The position numbers were made by a program, and so were the translations under genes. Of a DNA stretch of 52,707 nucleotides, positions 1 through 6,866 are shown piece after piece. This stretch comes from Mucilaginibacter myungsuensis. Lineage in GTDB: Bacteria > Bacteroidota > Bacteroidia > Sphingobacteriales > Sphingobacteriaceae. How positions within the stretch are numbered: position 1 is the first letter of the stretch; each line of letters starts with the position of its first letter. The stretch is from NCBI RefSeq assembly GCF_015222005.1, contig NZ_JADFFL010000014.1, forward strand, positions 1 through 52,707, written 5' to 3'. The notes beneath the pieces were generated by a model that was not told where the DNA came from, ran no database searches, and saw only the letters and a list, made by a program, of their open reading frames with translations.

Positions 1-66
1 GAAGCGATACTTACTTAGATAGTTCCGCTTTAGGGTAAGGTCATTATTAATGTTCCGCATAACGTT

Positions 67-90
67 TTAGCTTAACTCTTTTTAAGCTAA
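67..90 (-). terminator. Possible hairpin after aroC
   Basis: A perfect 9-base stem (ttagcttaa / ttaagctaa) with a 6-base loop lies about 45 bases beyond the aroC stop. On the minus strand no clear T-run follows it, so it may be only an AT-rich hairpin. The remaining bases from 1 to 133 show no gene. Confidence 0.3.
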
Positions 91-133
91 TTCTGTTACC
101 GAATTAGTTAACCTTTACAGCAATGACAAGGTT

Positions 134-1237
134 TTAGTTGCTCACCGGCAACTGACTATTCCTATCTCTCAACCAATGATCCGCAATAACTAACGCTGCC
201 ATTGCTTCCACAATAGGCACAGCACGCGGCACCACACAAGGGTCATGGCGGCCTTTGCCTGATATCTCGGCAGCGTTGCCTTCTGCGTCGACAGTTTGTT
301 GGGCGTGCATAATGGTAGCTACCGGTTTAAAGGCCACACGGAACTCGATAGGCATACCATTGCTGATACCGCCCTGGATGCCGCCCGAGAAGTTGGTCAG
401 CGTGCTTACGTCACCTAAATGGTTCTTTACAAAGATGTCGTTATGCTCTGATCCTAACATTTCGCTACCACTAAAGCCTGAGCCGAACTCGAAGCCGTGT
501 ACAGCGTTAATGCTCAGCATGGCTTTGCCTAATTCGGCATGTAGTTTGTCAAACACGGGTTCACCCAAGCCTACCGGGCAGTTTTTGATGTAACAGCTTA
601 CCTTTCCACCGACGGTATCACCGTTCTTGCGCACGTTATCGATAAACTCGATCATCTCCTCGGCCGTAGCCGGGTCAGCACAGCGGACGATGTTCTTTTC
701 CCTTTCGGCGATAAACTCGTCCACATCATTAATAAACACATTCGGCGCGTCGATCTTACCCACGCTGCTTACGTGCGCAACGATCTCTATCCCTTGCGAC
801 TTTAACAACAACTTAGCTAAGGCACCTGCGGCAACCCTCGCAGCAGTTTCGCGGGCCGACGAGCGGCCGCCACCACGGTGATCACGGATGCCATACTTGT
901 TCTGATAAGTAAAATCAGCATGCGACGGGCGGAAGACGTTGGTGTTATGGTTGTAATCCTTAGAGCGCTGGTCTTCGTTAGGGATCAGCATGGCGATAGG
1001 GGTACCGGTGGTCTTGCCCTCGAATACGCCCGACAGGATCTTTACCGTATCGCTTTCTTTACGCTGGGTAGTGATCTTGCTTTGACCGGGTTTGCGTTTA
1101 TCCAGTTCGCTCTGGATGTAATCCAAGTCTACATCTAACTGCGCCGGGCAGCCGTCAATGATCACCCCGATAGCCTCGCCATGCGATTCGCCAAAAGTTG
1201 TTATCCTGAATAATTGCCCGAATGAATTGCCAGCCAT
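134..1237 (-). CDS. aroC: Chorismate synthase
   Basis: Last step of the shikimate pathway: converts 5-enolpyruvylshikimate-3-phosphate to chorismate using reduced FMN, in the cytoplasm. The 367-residue length is normal for the family. The N-terminus carries the first signature (FGESHG, residues 15-20), the second lies at about 116-131 (GIRDHRGGGRSSARET), and the C-terminal GRHDPCVVPRAVPIVEAM block near residue 330 is intact. The start is an ATG at 1237, with no competing upstream start in a conserved region. It is the last gene of the pheA-led operon and lies 136 bases after aroA; that gap holds a 7-base-periodic array and an inverted repeat, which could uncouple its expression from aroA. Identification is secure. 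Confidence 0.97.
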   Translation of the reverse strand: MAGNSFGQLFRITTFGESHGEAIGVIIDGCPAQLDVDLDYIQSELDKRKPGQSKITTQRKESDTVKILSGVFEGKTTGTPIAMLIPNEDQRSKDYNHNTNVFRPSHADFTYQNKYGIRDHRGGGRSSARETAARVAAGALAKLLLKSQGIEIVAHVSSVGKIDAPNVFINDVDEFIAEREKNIVRCADPATAEEMIEFIDNVRKNGDTVGGKVSCYIKNCPVGLGEPVFDKLHAELGKAMLSINAVHGFEFGSGFSGSEMLGSEHNDIFVKNHLGDVSTLTNFSGGIQGGISNGMPIEFRVAFKPVATIMHAQQTVDAEGNAAEISGKGRHDPCVVPRAVPIVEAMAALVIADHWLRDRNSQLPVSN

Positions 1238-1246
1238 GTTGTTTTA

Positions 1247-1281
1247 GATATGAGATGTTAGATATGAGTATTGAGATAAAA
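1247..1281. repeat. 7-base-periodic array upstream of aroC
   Basis: Five successive heptamers can be read: gatatga, gatgtta, gatatga, gtattga, gataaaa. The array begins 9 bases before the aroC start codon. It has the same period, though not the same unit, as the arrays at 2415-2483, 5134-5161 and 11791-11850. Confidence 0.6.
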
Positions 1282-1284
1282 GTG

Positions 1285-1365
1285 TGTCATTGCGAGGAAC
1301 GAAGCAACCGCGAATAAGCAGAGCCGCTCTTTGGGTGTGCGGTTGCTTCGTTCCTCGCAATGACA
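1285..1365. repeat. REP-like inverted element between aroA and aroC
   Basis: Two perfectly complementary 27-base arms (1285-1311 and 1339-1365) flank a 27-base centre. The outer ends read gtcattgcgagga and its complement, the same ends as the longer element at 7901-8010. It has the look of a dispersed intergenic palindromic repeat. Inside the transcript it would fold into a very stable hairpin and could act as an mRNA end or stabiliser. It encodes no protein. Confidence 0.75.
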
Positions 1366-1373
1366 AATGGTGG

Positions 1374-2666
1374 TTAACCTTTCAGCGTTCCGCTGAACCC
1401 CACCTTTTCCAGGTCCGTCCAAAAGGCCGGGTATGATTTTTCTACCACGTTGGCATCCTCAAATTCCACTTGAGGGATCAGGATAGCCAGCGGTGCAAAG
1501 GCCATAGCCATGCGATGATCGTGATAGGTGTTAAAGTAAACGTAGTCGGGGATATGTTTGCCACTGGTGTCCAGTTTATAAACCTGACCTTTTTCGGTCA
1601 GCTTAACGCCTATCTTGGCCAGCTCGTTCTGCAAGGCAGCAATGCGGTCGGTCTCTTTTATCTTTAACGTTTCCAGTCCGGTAAAGGTAGCGTCATGACC
1701 TAAGGCCGCGCAAACTACAATAACGGTCTGCGCCAGATCCGGGCAGCTTTTCAGGTCGAATATTTTGCGTTGGATAGGCTTTGGCTCTTTTAACAGATGC
1801 ACACCGCCATCCCTAAATTGCGATGTGATACCAAAGTTAGCCATGATCTCGGTGATCACACTGTCGCCTTGCAGGCTGTAGCTAGTCAATCCGGGTAAGA
1901 ATAACTCTGCTTCGTCGCTTAACGCAGCAATAGAATACCAGTAGGAAGCCGCGCTCCAATCCGGTTCTACCCAAATGCTGGTCTCTTTGTAGTCCTGTTT
2001 AGCAATGCTGATCACATTGTCGGTCCAGTTGTGCTGGATACCGGCTTGCTGTAGCATGCTCAGCGTCATTTCTACGTAGGGGAGAGAGGTCAATTCACCT
2101 TCTATTTCCAACTCCAAACCCAAAGGCAAGTTAGGAGCGATCAATAACAAAGCGGTAATATACTGACTGCTAATATCACCCTTGATACGGATGCGCTCAG
2201 CTTTTTGCTGAATATTCCCGGCGATCCTTAACGGTGGGTAGCCATCTTTTTCTTCATAAGCTATCTCGGCACCCAAGTCACGCAAAGCGTCAACCAAAAT
2301 ACCGATCGGGCGTTCTTTCATCCTTGCAGAACCGGTCAAAATAACTTCCTCGTTCTGTAAAGTAAGATAAGCCGTCAGGAAACGCATCGCCGTACCGGCG
2401 GGACCGATGTTGATAAGTCTTAAGTCTTGAGTCTCAAGTCCCGAGTCAGAAACGACTTCGGTCTTCAGACTTTCGACTTCAGATTTCCGCAGAATTCCCG
2501 CTAAAAGCACCGCGTCGGCTGCGTCAGATACGTTGTCAACCTTCACTTTGCCTTTGCTCAGGGCTTCGATAACCAGCGCACGGTTGCATTCGCTTTTAGA
2601 CCCGGTAAGTTGGATGGTGCCCTTGCTAACGCGCGACGCTTTAGAAATTACTATAGTAGGTTTCAT
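1374..2666 (-). CDS. aroA: 3-phosphoshikimate 1-carboxyvinyltransferase (EPSP synthase)
   Basis: Transfers the enolpyruvyl group of PEP to shikimate-3-phosphate, the sixth shikimate step. The 430 residues include the N-terminal substrate loop (LTGSKSECNRAL, 20-31), the PEP-binding NIGPAGTAMRFLTAY block (86-100), KIKETDRI and the C-terminal DHRMAMAFAPLAI motif. Residues about 60-84, between the first helix and the NIGPAGTAMRF strand, are low-complexity (KSEVESLKTEVVSD and on) and are encoded by a 7-base-periodic repeat (2415-2483) that looks inserted in frame without destroying the enzyme motifs. The ATG start is at 2666. It is the third gene of the pheA operon, 87 bases after the DAHP synthase gene, with palindromes in the gap. 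Confidence 0.96.
   Translation of the reverse strand: MKPTIVISKASRVSKGTIQLTGSKSECNRALVIEALSKGKVKVDNVSDAADAVLLAGILRKSEVESLKTEVVSDSGLETQDLRLINIGPAGTAMRFLTAYLTLQNEEVILTGSARMKERPIGILVDALRDLGAEIAYEEKDGYPPLRIAGNIQQKAERIRIKGDISSQYITALLLIAPNLPLGLELEIEGELTSLPYVEMTLSMLQQAGIQHNWTDNVISIAKQDYKETSIWVEPDWSAASYWYSIAALSDEAELFLPGLTSYSLQGDSVITEIMANFGITSQFRDGGVHLLKEPKPIQRKIFDLKSCPDLAQTVIVVCAALGHDATFTGLETLKIKETDRIAALQNELAKIGVKLTEKGQVYKLDTSGKHIPDYVYFNTYHDHRMAMAFAPLAILIPQVEFEDANVVEKSYPAFWTDLEKVGFSGTLKG
2415..2483 (-). repeat. In-frame 7-base-periodic repeat inside aroA
   Basis: On the coding strand successive heptads read ctgaagt, cgaaagt, ctgaaga, ccgaagt, then gacttga, gactcaa, gacttaa, gactt. Three heptads equal seven codons, so the array stays open and gives a Ser/Glu/Leu-rich surface insertion at residues about 62-84. 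The segment is unlike the rest of the gene in composition. Confidence 0.75.
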
Positions 2667-2682
2667 CTATGTAGTATGCACG

Positions 2683-2702
2683 GTCAAGCGTCCACGCTTG
2701 AC
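2683..2702. repeat. Short perfect inverted repeat
   Basis: The arms gtcaagcgt and acgcttgac pair over 9 bases with a 2-base loop. It sits in the 87-base gap between the DAHP synthase gene and aroA, 14 bases from the larger palindrome at 2717-2737. Confidence 0.55.
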
Positions 2703-2716
2703 AAATGATTATAAAG

Positions 2717-2737
2717 CCCCTCTCCTAAGGAGAGGGG
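2717..2737. repeat. C/G-rich palindrome (cccctctcct type)
   Basis: A 21-base palindrome with 10-base arms (cccctctcct / aggagagggg) around one central base, followed on the plus strand by tttggggtgag. It resembles a dispersed intergenic element that I recognise from Bacteroidota genomes, but no second copy is present here. It could form an intra-operon hairpin upstream of aroA. Confidence 0.6.
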
Positions 2738-2753
2738 TTTGGGGTGAGCTGTC

Positions 2754-3884
2754 TTAAACGTGGGTCAAATTTTCTTGAGCCTGACCTTCGGCCTGGGCTA
2801 CACCCATGATCTCGGTCTGCTTGCGGATAGATTCACTGTGCATCAGCTCTAATAATCTTTCAGCAAAATCAGTGTTCAGGCTTAAGGCTTTAGCAAAAGC
2901 GGTACGTTTTTGCAAGATCTCGTCCCAACGGTTAACCTGTAAAATGGTGATGCCGTTATCTTTTTTGTAGTTACCAATCTTCTCAACAATCTTCATACGC
3001 TCAGATACTTTTTGGAAGATGATATCATCGATCTTGTCGATATTCTCACGCAGTTGATCCAAGGCGTTGCTAACCTCTTTGTTGCTGGTCTCCGGTTTGC
3101 GCAGGGTCAGGCGGTCGATCAGGTCGGCCAATGCAGCTGGCGTTAACTGTTGTTTAGCATCGGTCCAGGCTACAGAAGGGTCAATGTGCGACTCGATCAT
3201 CAAACCTTGCATATCCATATCCAGCGCTTTTTGAGCGATGTAAGGAATCAGATCGCGGTTACCGCAAATGTGGCTCGGATCGTTAATGATCGGCAATTCA
3301 GGCACGTGAGTTTTCAATGCGATCGCCATATCCCACATTGGTTCGTTACGGAAAGCAGATTTTTCGTAAGACGAGAAACCGCGGTGGATGCCTGCCAATT
3401 TAGTGATGCCCGCGTTGTTGATACGCTCCAAAGCACCGATCCATAAAGACAGATCCGGGTTAACCGGGTTCTTAACCATTACCGGTACGTCAACACCTTT
3501 CAAAGCATCAGCGATCTCCTGCACGGTGAACGGATTAGCGGTTGAGCGTGCACCCACCCAAAGGATGTCCACACCTGCAGCCAGAGCCTCTTCAACGTGT
3601 TTAGCAGTAGCAACCTCTACAGCAGTAGGTAAGCCGGTCTCTTGCTTAGCGCGATCTAACCATTTAAGGCCAATGCTGCCAATACCTTCAAACTCACCCG
3701 GACGGGTACGTGGTTTCCAGATACCTGCACGCAGCGCGGTGATCTTGCCTGTTTTAGCTAATAAATGTGCGGTCGCTACTAACTGGTCTTCAGTCTCAGC
3801 GCTGCAAGGGCCACCAATTACCAAGGGCTGCTTATCCGATGATATCCAGGTGCTTAACGGTTGTATGTTCAAATTCAGTTTCAT
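2754..3884 (-). CDS. Bifunctional DAHP synthase / chorismate mutase type II
   Basis: Couples the first step of the shikimate pathway (PEP plus erythrose-4-phosphate to DAHP) with chorismate to prephenate. Residues 1 to about 262 are a KDO8P/DAHP-synthase-type barrel: GGPCSAE at 24-30, the substrate loop ALRAGIWKPRTRPGEFEG at about 50-67, and the metal/substrate motifs VKNP, GIHRGF and NDPSH. Residues about 272-355 form a helical AroQ-type mutase (LDQLRENIDKIDDIIFQKVSERM and further). The fusion order, synthase first, is the one usual in Bacteroidota. The ATG start at 3884 gives the conserved N-terminus. It follows pheA by 26 bases, so the operon makes prephenate and then phenylpyruvate. A mutase domain fused to DAHP synthase can serve as a sensor for prephenate/chorismate feedback; that is family knowledge, not visible here. 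Confidence 0.94.
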   Translation of the reverse strand: MKLNLNIQPLSTWISSDKQPLVIGGPCSAETEDQLVATAHLLAKTGKITALRAGIWKPRTRPGEFEGIGSIGLKWLDRAKQETGLPTAVEVATAKHVEEALAAGVDILWVGARSTANPFTVQEIADALKGVDVPVMVKNPVNPDLSLWIGALERINNAGITKLAGIHRGFSSYEKSAFRNEPMWDMAIALKTHVPELPIINDPSHICGNRDLIPYIAQKALDMDMQGLMIESHIDPSVAWTDAKQQLTPAALADLIDRLTLRKPETSNKEVSNALDQLRENIDKIDDIIFQKVSERMKIVEKIGNYKKDNGITILQVNRWDEILQKRTAFAKALSLNTDFAERLLELMHSESIRKQTEIMGVAQAEGQAQENLTHV

Positions 3885-3910
3885 GTTCTTATCTATTAAA
3901 ATGTCGTTTG

Positions 3911-4822
3911 TTACTTATTATTTATTTTTTTGATGTCTATGTATCTTTTCTCGGCTGATCTTTTAGGTACTGGCCGCTCGTGCAGGCTTTCCTCAAAGTA
4001 TCGTTTATACTCGCCCAAAATGTTAAAGTTGTGGGTGTATTTTAGGATCTGTTTAATGGTGAGCTCGTACTTGCGGGTCTCTTCCCATTCCACGTCAACG
4101 TAAAAGTTATACTCGTTAGGCTTGCCTAAAACCGGCATGCTTTGGATCTTGCTCATGTTAATGCCTTGTTCGGCAAAAATATTAAGCACCTTGGCTAAAG
4201 CGCCAACTTCGTTACTCACCTGGAAACAGAGCGAAGCTTTATCAGGACTCGCGACCTTAGCATTCTCATGTGTGGTCAGAATCAAAAAGCGGGTAAAGTT
4301 CTTTTTGTTCGATTCGATGCGGCGTTCCAATACATCCAGTTCGTAAAGCTTTGCAGCTAAAGTGTTAGCTATAGCCACGGTATCGGTCAGTTTTTCATCG
4401 CGGATACGCTTGGCGCAAGCGGCGGTGTCATTACTCTCTACGATCTTCAGGTGCGGGTACTCGTCAAAAAAGTCCACACACTGACGGATGGCTATAGGGT
4501 GCGAGGTCACATACTTCACATCATCAAAACGCACACCCGGCAGTGCCATCAGGTGCAATTGTATCGGCAAATAAACTTCGCCTACCACGGGGAAGCTATA
4601 ACTCATCAGCAGCGAATAGTTGGGCAGGATACTGCCGGCAATGCTATTCTCGATAGCCATCACCACATAGTCGGCCTCGCCATTCTTCAACGACTCGAAT
4701 GTTTGTTTGAACGAGTTGCACTCCACGGTAATGATATCCTCGCCGAAATAGCGGAAGGCGGCTTCCTCGTGAAAGGAGGCCCGGATACCCTGGATAGCGA
4801 CTCTTGGTTTTTTCGGTTTCAT
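3911..4822 (-). CDS. pheA: Prephenate dehydratase with ACT domain
   Basis: Converts prephenate to phenylpyruvate, the committed step to phenylalanine. The 303 residues comprise a two-lobed dehydratase domain (RVAIQGIRASFHEEAA at the N-terminus; the catalytic TRF motif in NKKNFTRFLIL) and a C-terminal ACT domain from about residue 197 (VSNEVGALAKVLNIFAEQGIN). The ACT signature usually written ESRP is IQSMP here and GALV is GALA, so allosteric Phe sensing may differ from the enterobacterial enzyme. No chorismate mutase is fused; that activity sits in the next gene. The start is the ATG at 4822, 16 bases after a strong leader hairpin. It is the first gene of the operon, so the attenuator at 4839-4966 should control it and the three genes downstream. 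Neither tyrA nor an aromatic aminotransferase lies beside it. Confidence 0.95.
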   Translation of the reverse strand: MKPKKPRVAIQGIRASFHEEAAFRYFGEDIITVECNSFKQTFESLKNGEADYVVMAIENSIAGSILPNYSLLMSYSFPVVGEVYLPIQLHLMALPGVRFDDVKYVTSHPIAIRQCVDFFDEYPHLKIVESNDTAACAKRIRDEKLTDTVAIANTLAAKLYELDVLERRIESNKKNFTRFLILTTHENAKVASPDKASLCFQVSNEVGALAKVLNIFAEQGINMSKIQSMPVLGKPNEYNFYVDVEWEETRKYELTIKQILKYTHNFNILGEYKRYFEESLHERPVPKRSAEKRYIDIKKINNK

Positions 4823-4838
4823 TTTATCGTATAAAAGC

Positions 4839-4871
4839 AGAAAGTCCCGGCTGTTGTGGCCGGGACTTTCT
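4839..4871 (-). terminator. Attenuator hairpin of the pheA operon leader
   Basis: Perfect 13-base arms (agaaagtcccggc / gccgggactttct) with a 7-base loop. On the minus strand the stem is followed by gcttttat and then the pheA start 16 bases on. The 5' arm (agtcccggc) can alternatively pair with the copy of gccgggact at 4903-4911 inside the leader-peptide reading frame, so the two structures exclude each other. It is read as the terminator of an attenuator; the T-run is modest, so a block of pheA translation is a second possibility. Confidence 0.8.
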
Positions 4872-4900
4872 GATCTTGTTATCTTTTGTTAAAGCATATA

Positions 4901-4966
4901 TCAGTCCCGGCTCTTACCGCTAAAGTAAAAGTAGAAACCATAAAAAAATGCTTTGTTAGTATTCAT
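4901..4966 (-). CDS. Phe/Tyr-rich attenuator leader peptide of the pheA operon
   Basis: A 21-codon open frame starts at the ATG at 4966 and ends in TGA at 4901-4903. Codons 7-15 read FFYGFYFYF, giving five Phe and three Tyr in nine codons. The last sense codons (ending SRD) are the segment gccgggact that can pair with the 5' arm of the attenuator hairpin. The geometry fits ribosome-mediated attenuation: a ribosome stalled at Phe/Tyr codons leaves that segment free to pair and blocks the terminator; a ribosome that reaches the stop covers it and lets the terminator form. The product has no expected function beyond its translation. It was found by reading the leader directly, because it is too short for usual gene callers. 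Confidence 0.85.
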   Translation of the reverse strand: MNTNKAFFYGFYFYFSGKSRD

Positions 4967-4983
4967 GTTGTTTGTTGATGTTG

Positions 4984-5013
4984 TAAACATACGGTTAAAA
5001 AACTATTTGTCAA
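4984..5013 (-). promoter_or_regulatory. Promoter of the pheA operon
   Basis: On the minus strand TTG (5013-5011) is followed after 19 bases by TATGTTTA (4991-4984), close to the Bacteroidota -33 TTG / -7 TAnnTTTG pattern with the usual spacing. Transcription would start near 4977, about 10 bases before the leader-peptide ATG. Confidence 0.55.
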
Positions 5014-5133
5014 TAGAAAATTTTAATTTTTAACGATTATTTAACCCAAACCAAATTTTATTCGTTAAAAATGAGGTTTGACAAATAGTGCATTTTTGGG
5101 ATCTTCGACCCTATGTCATTACGAAAACCGCTT

Positions 5134-5161
5134 ACTGCAAACTCAAAACTGCAAACTGATC
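5134..5161. repeat. 7-base-periodic array at the stop of the CBS gene
   Basis: Heptamers actgcaa, actcaaa, actgcaa, actgatc read on the plus strand. The array abuts and includes bases of the TGA stop of the cystathionine beta-synthase-type gene, as if the repeat had landed at, or supplies, the end of the reading frame. A half copy of the tgtcattacga end lies just beside it at 5114-5124. Otherwise bases 5014-5133 hold no gene that I can see. Confidence 0.55.
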
Positions 5162-6521
5162 AAGCCGATATAGCATTAATAATATCGTACTGGGTAATGA
5201 TCTCTATCCGGCCGATCTCGTCCTCTACTAATACGGCGATGTTATCCTTATTGATCATGGCCGATATTTTATCTATCGAGGTGTTCAGATCCACAAATGG
5301 GAACGAGTTAGATGAAATTGTACTAACCGGTTGCGACTTCAGCGATGGGTTCTCCAAAAGGGCATCCAGTATAGCGCTCTCGGTGATCTTGCCAACGATC
5401 ATTCCTTTTTGGGTGACCGGGATCTGCGAGATATTGAGCGATTTGATGATGTTGATCGCTTCCAGAACGGTCTTTTCGATATCGATGGTAACAATCTCCT
5501 GATTATCTTTTTTGGCGATGATCTGACGGGCGGTCAGTTTTTCTTCCTTGATAAAGCCGCGGTCGCGCAACCAATCGTCGTTATACATTTTGCCTAAGTA
5601 GCGGGTACCATGATCGGGGAAGATCACTACTACTACGTCGCTTTCTTTAAATCTATCCTTCAGTTGCAGCACACCAGCAATGGCCGAGCCTGTTGAGTTA
5701 CCTGCAAAAATGCCTTCCTTACGGGCTATTTCGCGGGTCATTAGGGCAGCATCCATGTCGGTCACTTTCTCAAAGTGGTCGATCAGGCTAAAGTCGACGT
5801 TCTGCGGAAGGAAATCTTCACCGATACCTTCGGTGATGTATGGGTAGATCTCGTTCTTATCAAACTCGCCGGTTTCTTTGTATTTCTTAAATACCGACCC
5901 ATAAGTGTCAATACCGATGATCTGGATAGCGGGGTTTTGTTCTTTAAGATATCGTGCAATGCCTGATATCGTTCCACCTGTGCCTACACCTGCTACTACG
6001 TGGGTTACTTTGCCTTCGGTCTGCTCCCATATCTCCGGACCGGTACTTTCGTAGTGAGCTTGTGAGTTAGATAAGTTATCATACTGGTTTGGCTTCCACG
6101 AGTTAGGCACCTCGCGCTCTAAACGTGATGATACAGAATAGTATGAACGCGGGTCTTCGGGCTCAACGTTTGTCGGGCACACAATTACCTCAGCTCCGAA
6201 GGCCCGCAGCGCGTCAAATTTCTCCTTCGATTGTTTATCGGTGCTTGTAAAAATACATTTGTAACCCTTGATGACTGCCGCAATGGCTAAGCCCATACCT
6301 GTGTTACCCGATGTACCTTCAATGATCGTTCCGCAGGGTTTAAGGCGACCGTCGCGCTCGGCGTCCTCTATCATTTTAAGGGCCATACGGTCTTTAATAG
6401 AGTTGCCGGGGTTGGTGGTCTCTATTTTAGCCAGCACAGTTGCCGGGATACTGGCTGTTATTTTATTCAGTTTCACCAAAGGTGTGTTACCAATGGTATC
6501 AAGTATATTATTATGCCACAT
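5160..6521 (-). CDS. Cystathionine beta-synthase-type PLP enzyme with CBS-domain pair
   Basis: A fold-II PLP enzyme predicted to condense serine (or an activated serine) with homocysteine or sulfide. Residues 1 to about 330 are the catalytic domain: the PLP lysine in NSIKDR (K43), the PLP-phosphate and substrate loop GTSGNTG (69-75), the glycine loop GVGTGGT and FPDHGTRYLGKMYNDDWL near 305-325. Residues about 335-453 hold two CBS motifs, which bind adenosyl ligands in relatives. The catalytic-to-CBS order and the YSVSSRLE and EGIGEDF motifs favour cystathionine beta-synthase over plain cysteine synthase, but the substrate cannot be settled by eye. The 453 residues are full length. The start is the ATG at 6521. 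It is transcribed alone, with no SAM riboswitch seen upstream. Confidence 0.85.
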   Translation of the reverse strand: MWHNNILDTIGNTPLVKLNKITASIPATVLAKIETTNPGNSIKDRMALKMIEDAERDGRLKPCGTIIEGTSGNTGMGLAIAAVIKGYKCIFTSTDKQSKEKFDALRAFGAEVIVCPTNVEPEDPRSYYSVSSRLEREVPNSWKPNQYDNLSNSQAHYESTGPEIWEQTEGKVTHVVAGVGTGGTISGIARYLKEQNPAIQIIGIDTYGSVFKKYKETGEFDKNEIYPYITEGIGEDFLPQNVDFSLIDHFEKVTDMDAALMTREIARKEGIFAGNSTGSAIAGVLQLKDRFKESDVVVVIFPDHGTRYLGKMYNDDWLRDRGFIKEEKLTARQIIAKKDNQEIVTIDIEKTVLEAINIIKSLNISQIPVTQKGMIVGKITESAILDALLENPSLKSQPVSTISSNSFPFVDLNTSIDKISAMINKDNIAVLVEDEIGRIEIITQYDIINAISA

Positions 6522-6866
6522 TTCTGTTCGGTTTTGGTTGCACCTGTATATGTGCTCCCGAAAACGAAGGTCTAAATTTTATCTATCATTTTGGTAGATT
6601 ATTTGTAAAATGTGGGATGGCGGGGCGCAAGGCGGTTTGGCGATGAGGTATCTGTGAGAACAAAGACATCGGGAGCAGATGTGATATGCATATCAGATAT
6701 ACTTGTCGTATAAGGTGGTTCGGCTACGCTCGCCATGACATTTCCCCGCCGTTTGTGTCCTCACAAACAGCTCCTTCTCTCCGTCATACCCCCGTCATAT
6801 CAAATTAGCTGTTGCATTACAAGCAAAAACCTGCTTACATTTGTTCTAATTAAAAATAGCGCATCC
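6522..6866. other. 345-base divergent intergenic region
   Basis: Separates the CBS-type gene (minus) from the Nfu gene (plus). It holds the Nfu promoter near 6812-6843, a 14-base palindrome (tgatatgcatatca, 6682-6695) and a partial dispersed-repeat end (cggctacgctcgccatgaca, 6721-6740). An open frame continues upstream of the Nfu ATG, but its sequence is repeat-like. No RNA gene was recognised. Confidence 0.6.
6812..6843 (+). promoter_or_regulatory. Promoter of the Nfu gene
   Basis: TTG at 6812-6814 and a perfect TAnnTTTG box (TACATTTG, 6836-6843) are separated by 21 bases. The expected transcript start near 6850 leaves a short leader to the ATG at 6867 and excludes starts further upstream. 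Confidence 0.6.

Noticed and set aside
1285..1365. Perfect inverted element as a CRISPR or insertion-sequence end
   Set aside because: Only one unit, no spacers, no transposase and no target duplication were seen; it fits a dispersed palindromic repeat.
3388..3933. Long plus-strand open frame of 181 codons opposite the DAHP synthase-mutase gene
   Set aside because: It is antisense to a conserved enzyme and has no family pattern; the frame is open because of codon use on the real strand.
6522..6640. Possible SAM or other sulfur-related riboswitch ahead of the CBS-type gene
   Set aside because: No conserved stem set or terminator/antiterminator pair could be recognised in the leader.
6735..6866. 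Upstream extension of the Nfu frame (44 extra codons)
   Set aside because: Sequence there is repeat-like and contains the promoter; the conserved protein start is at 6867.
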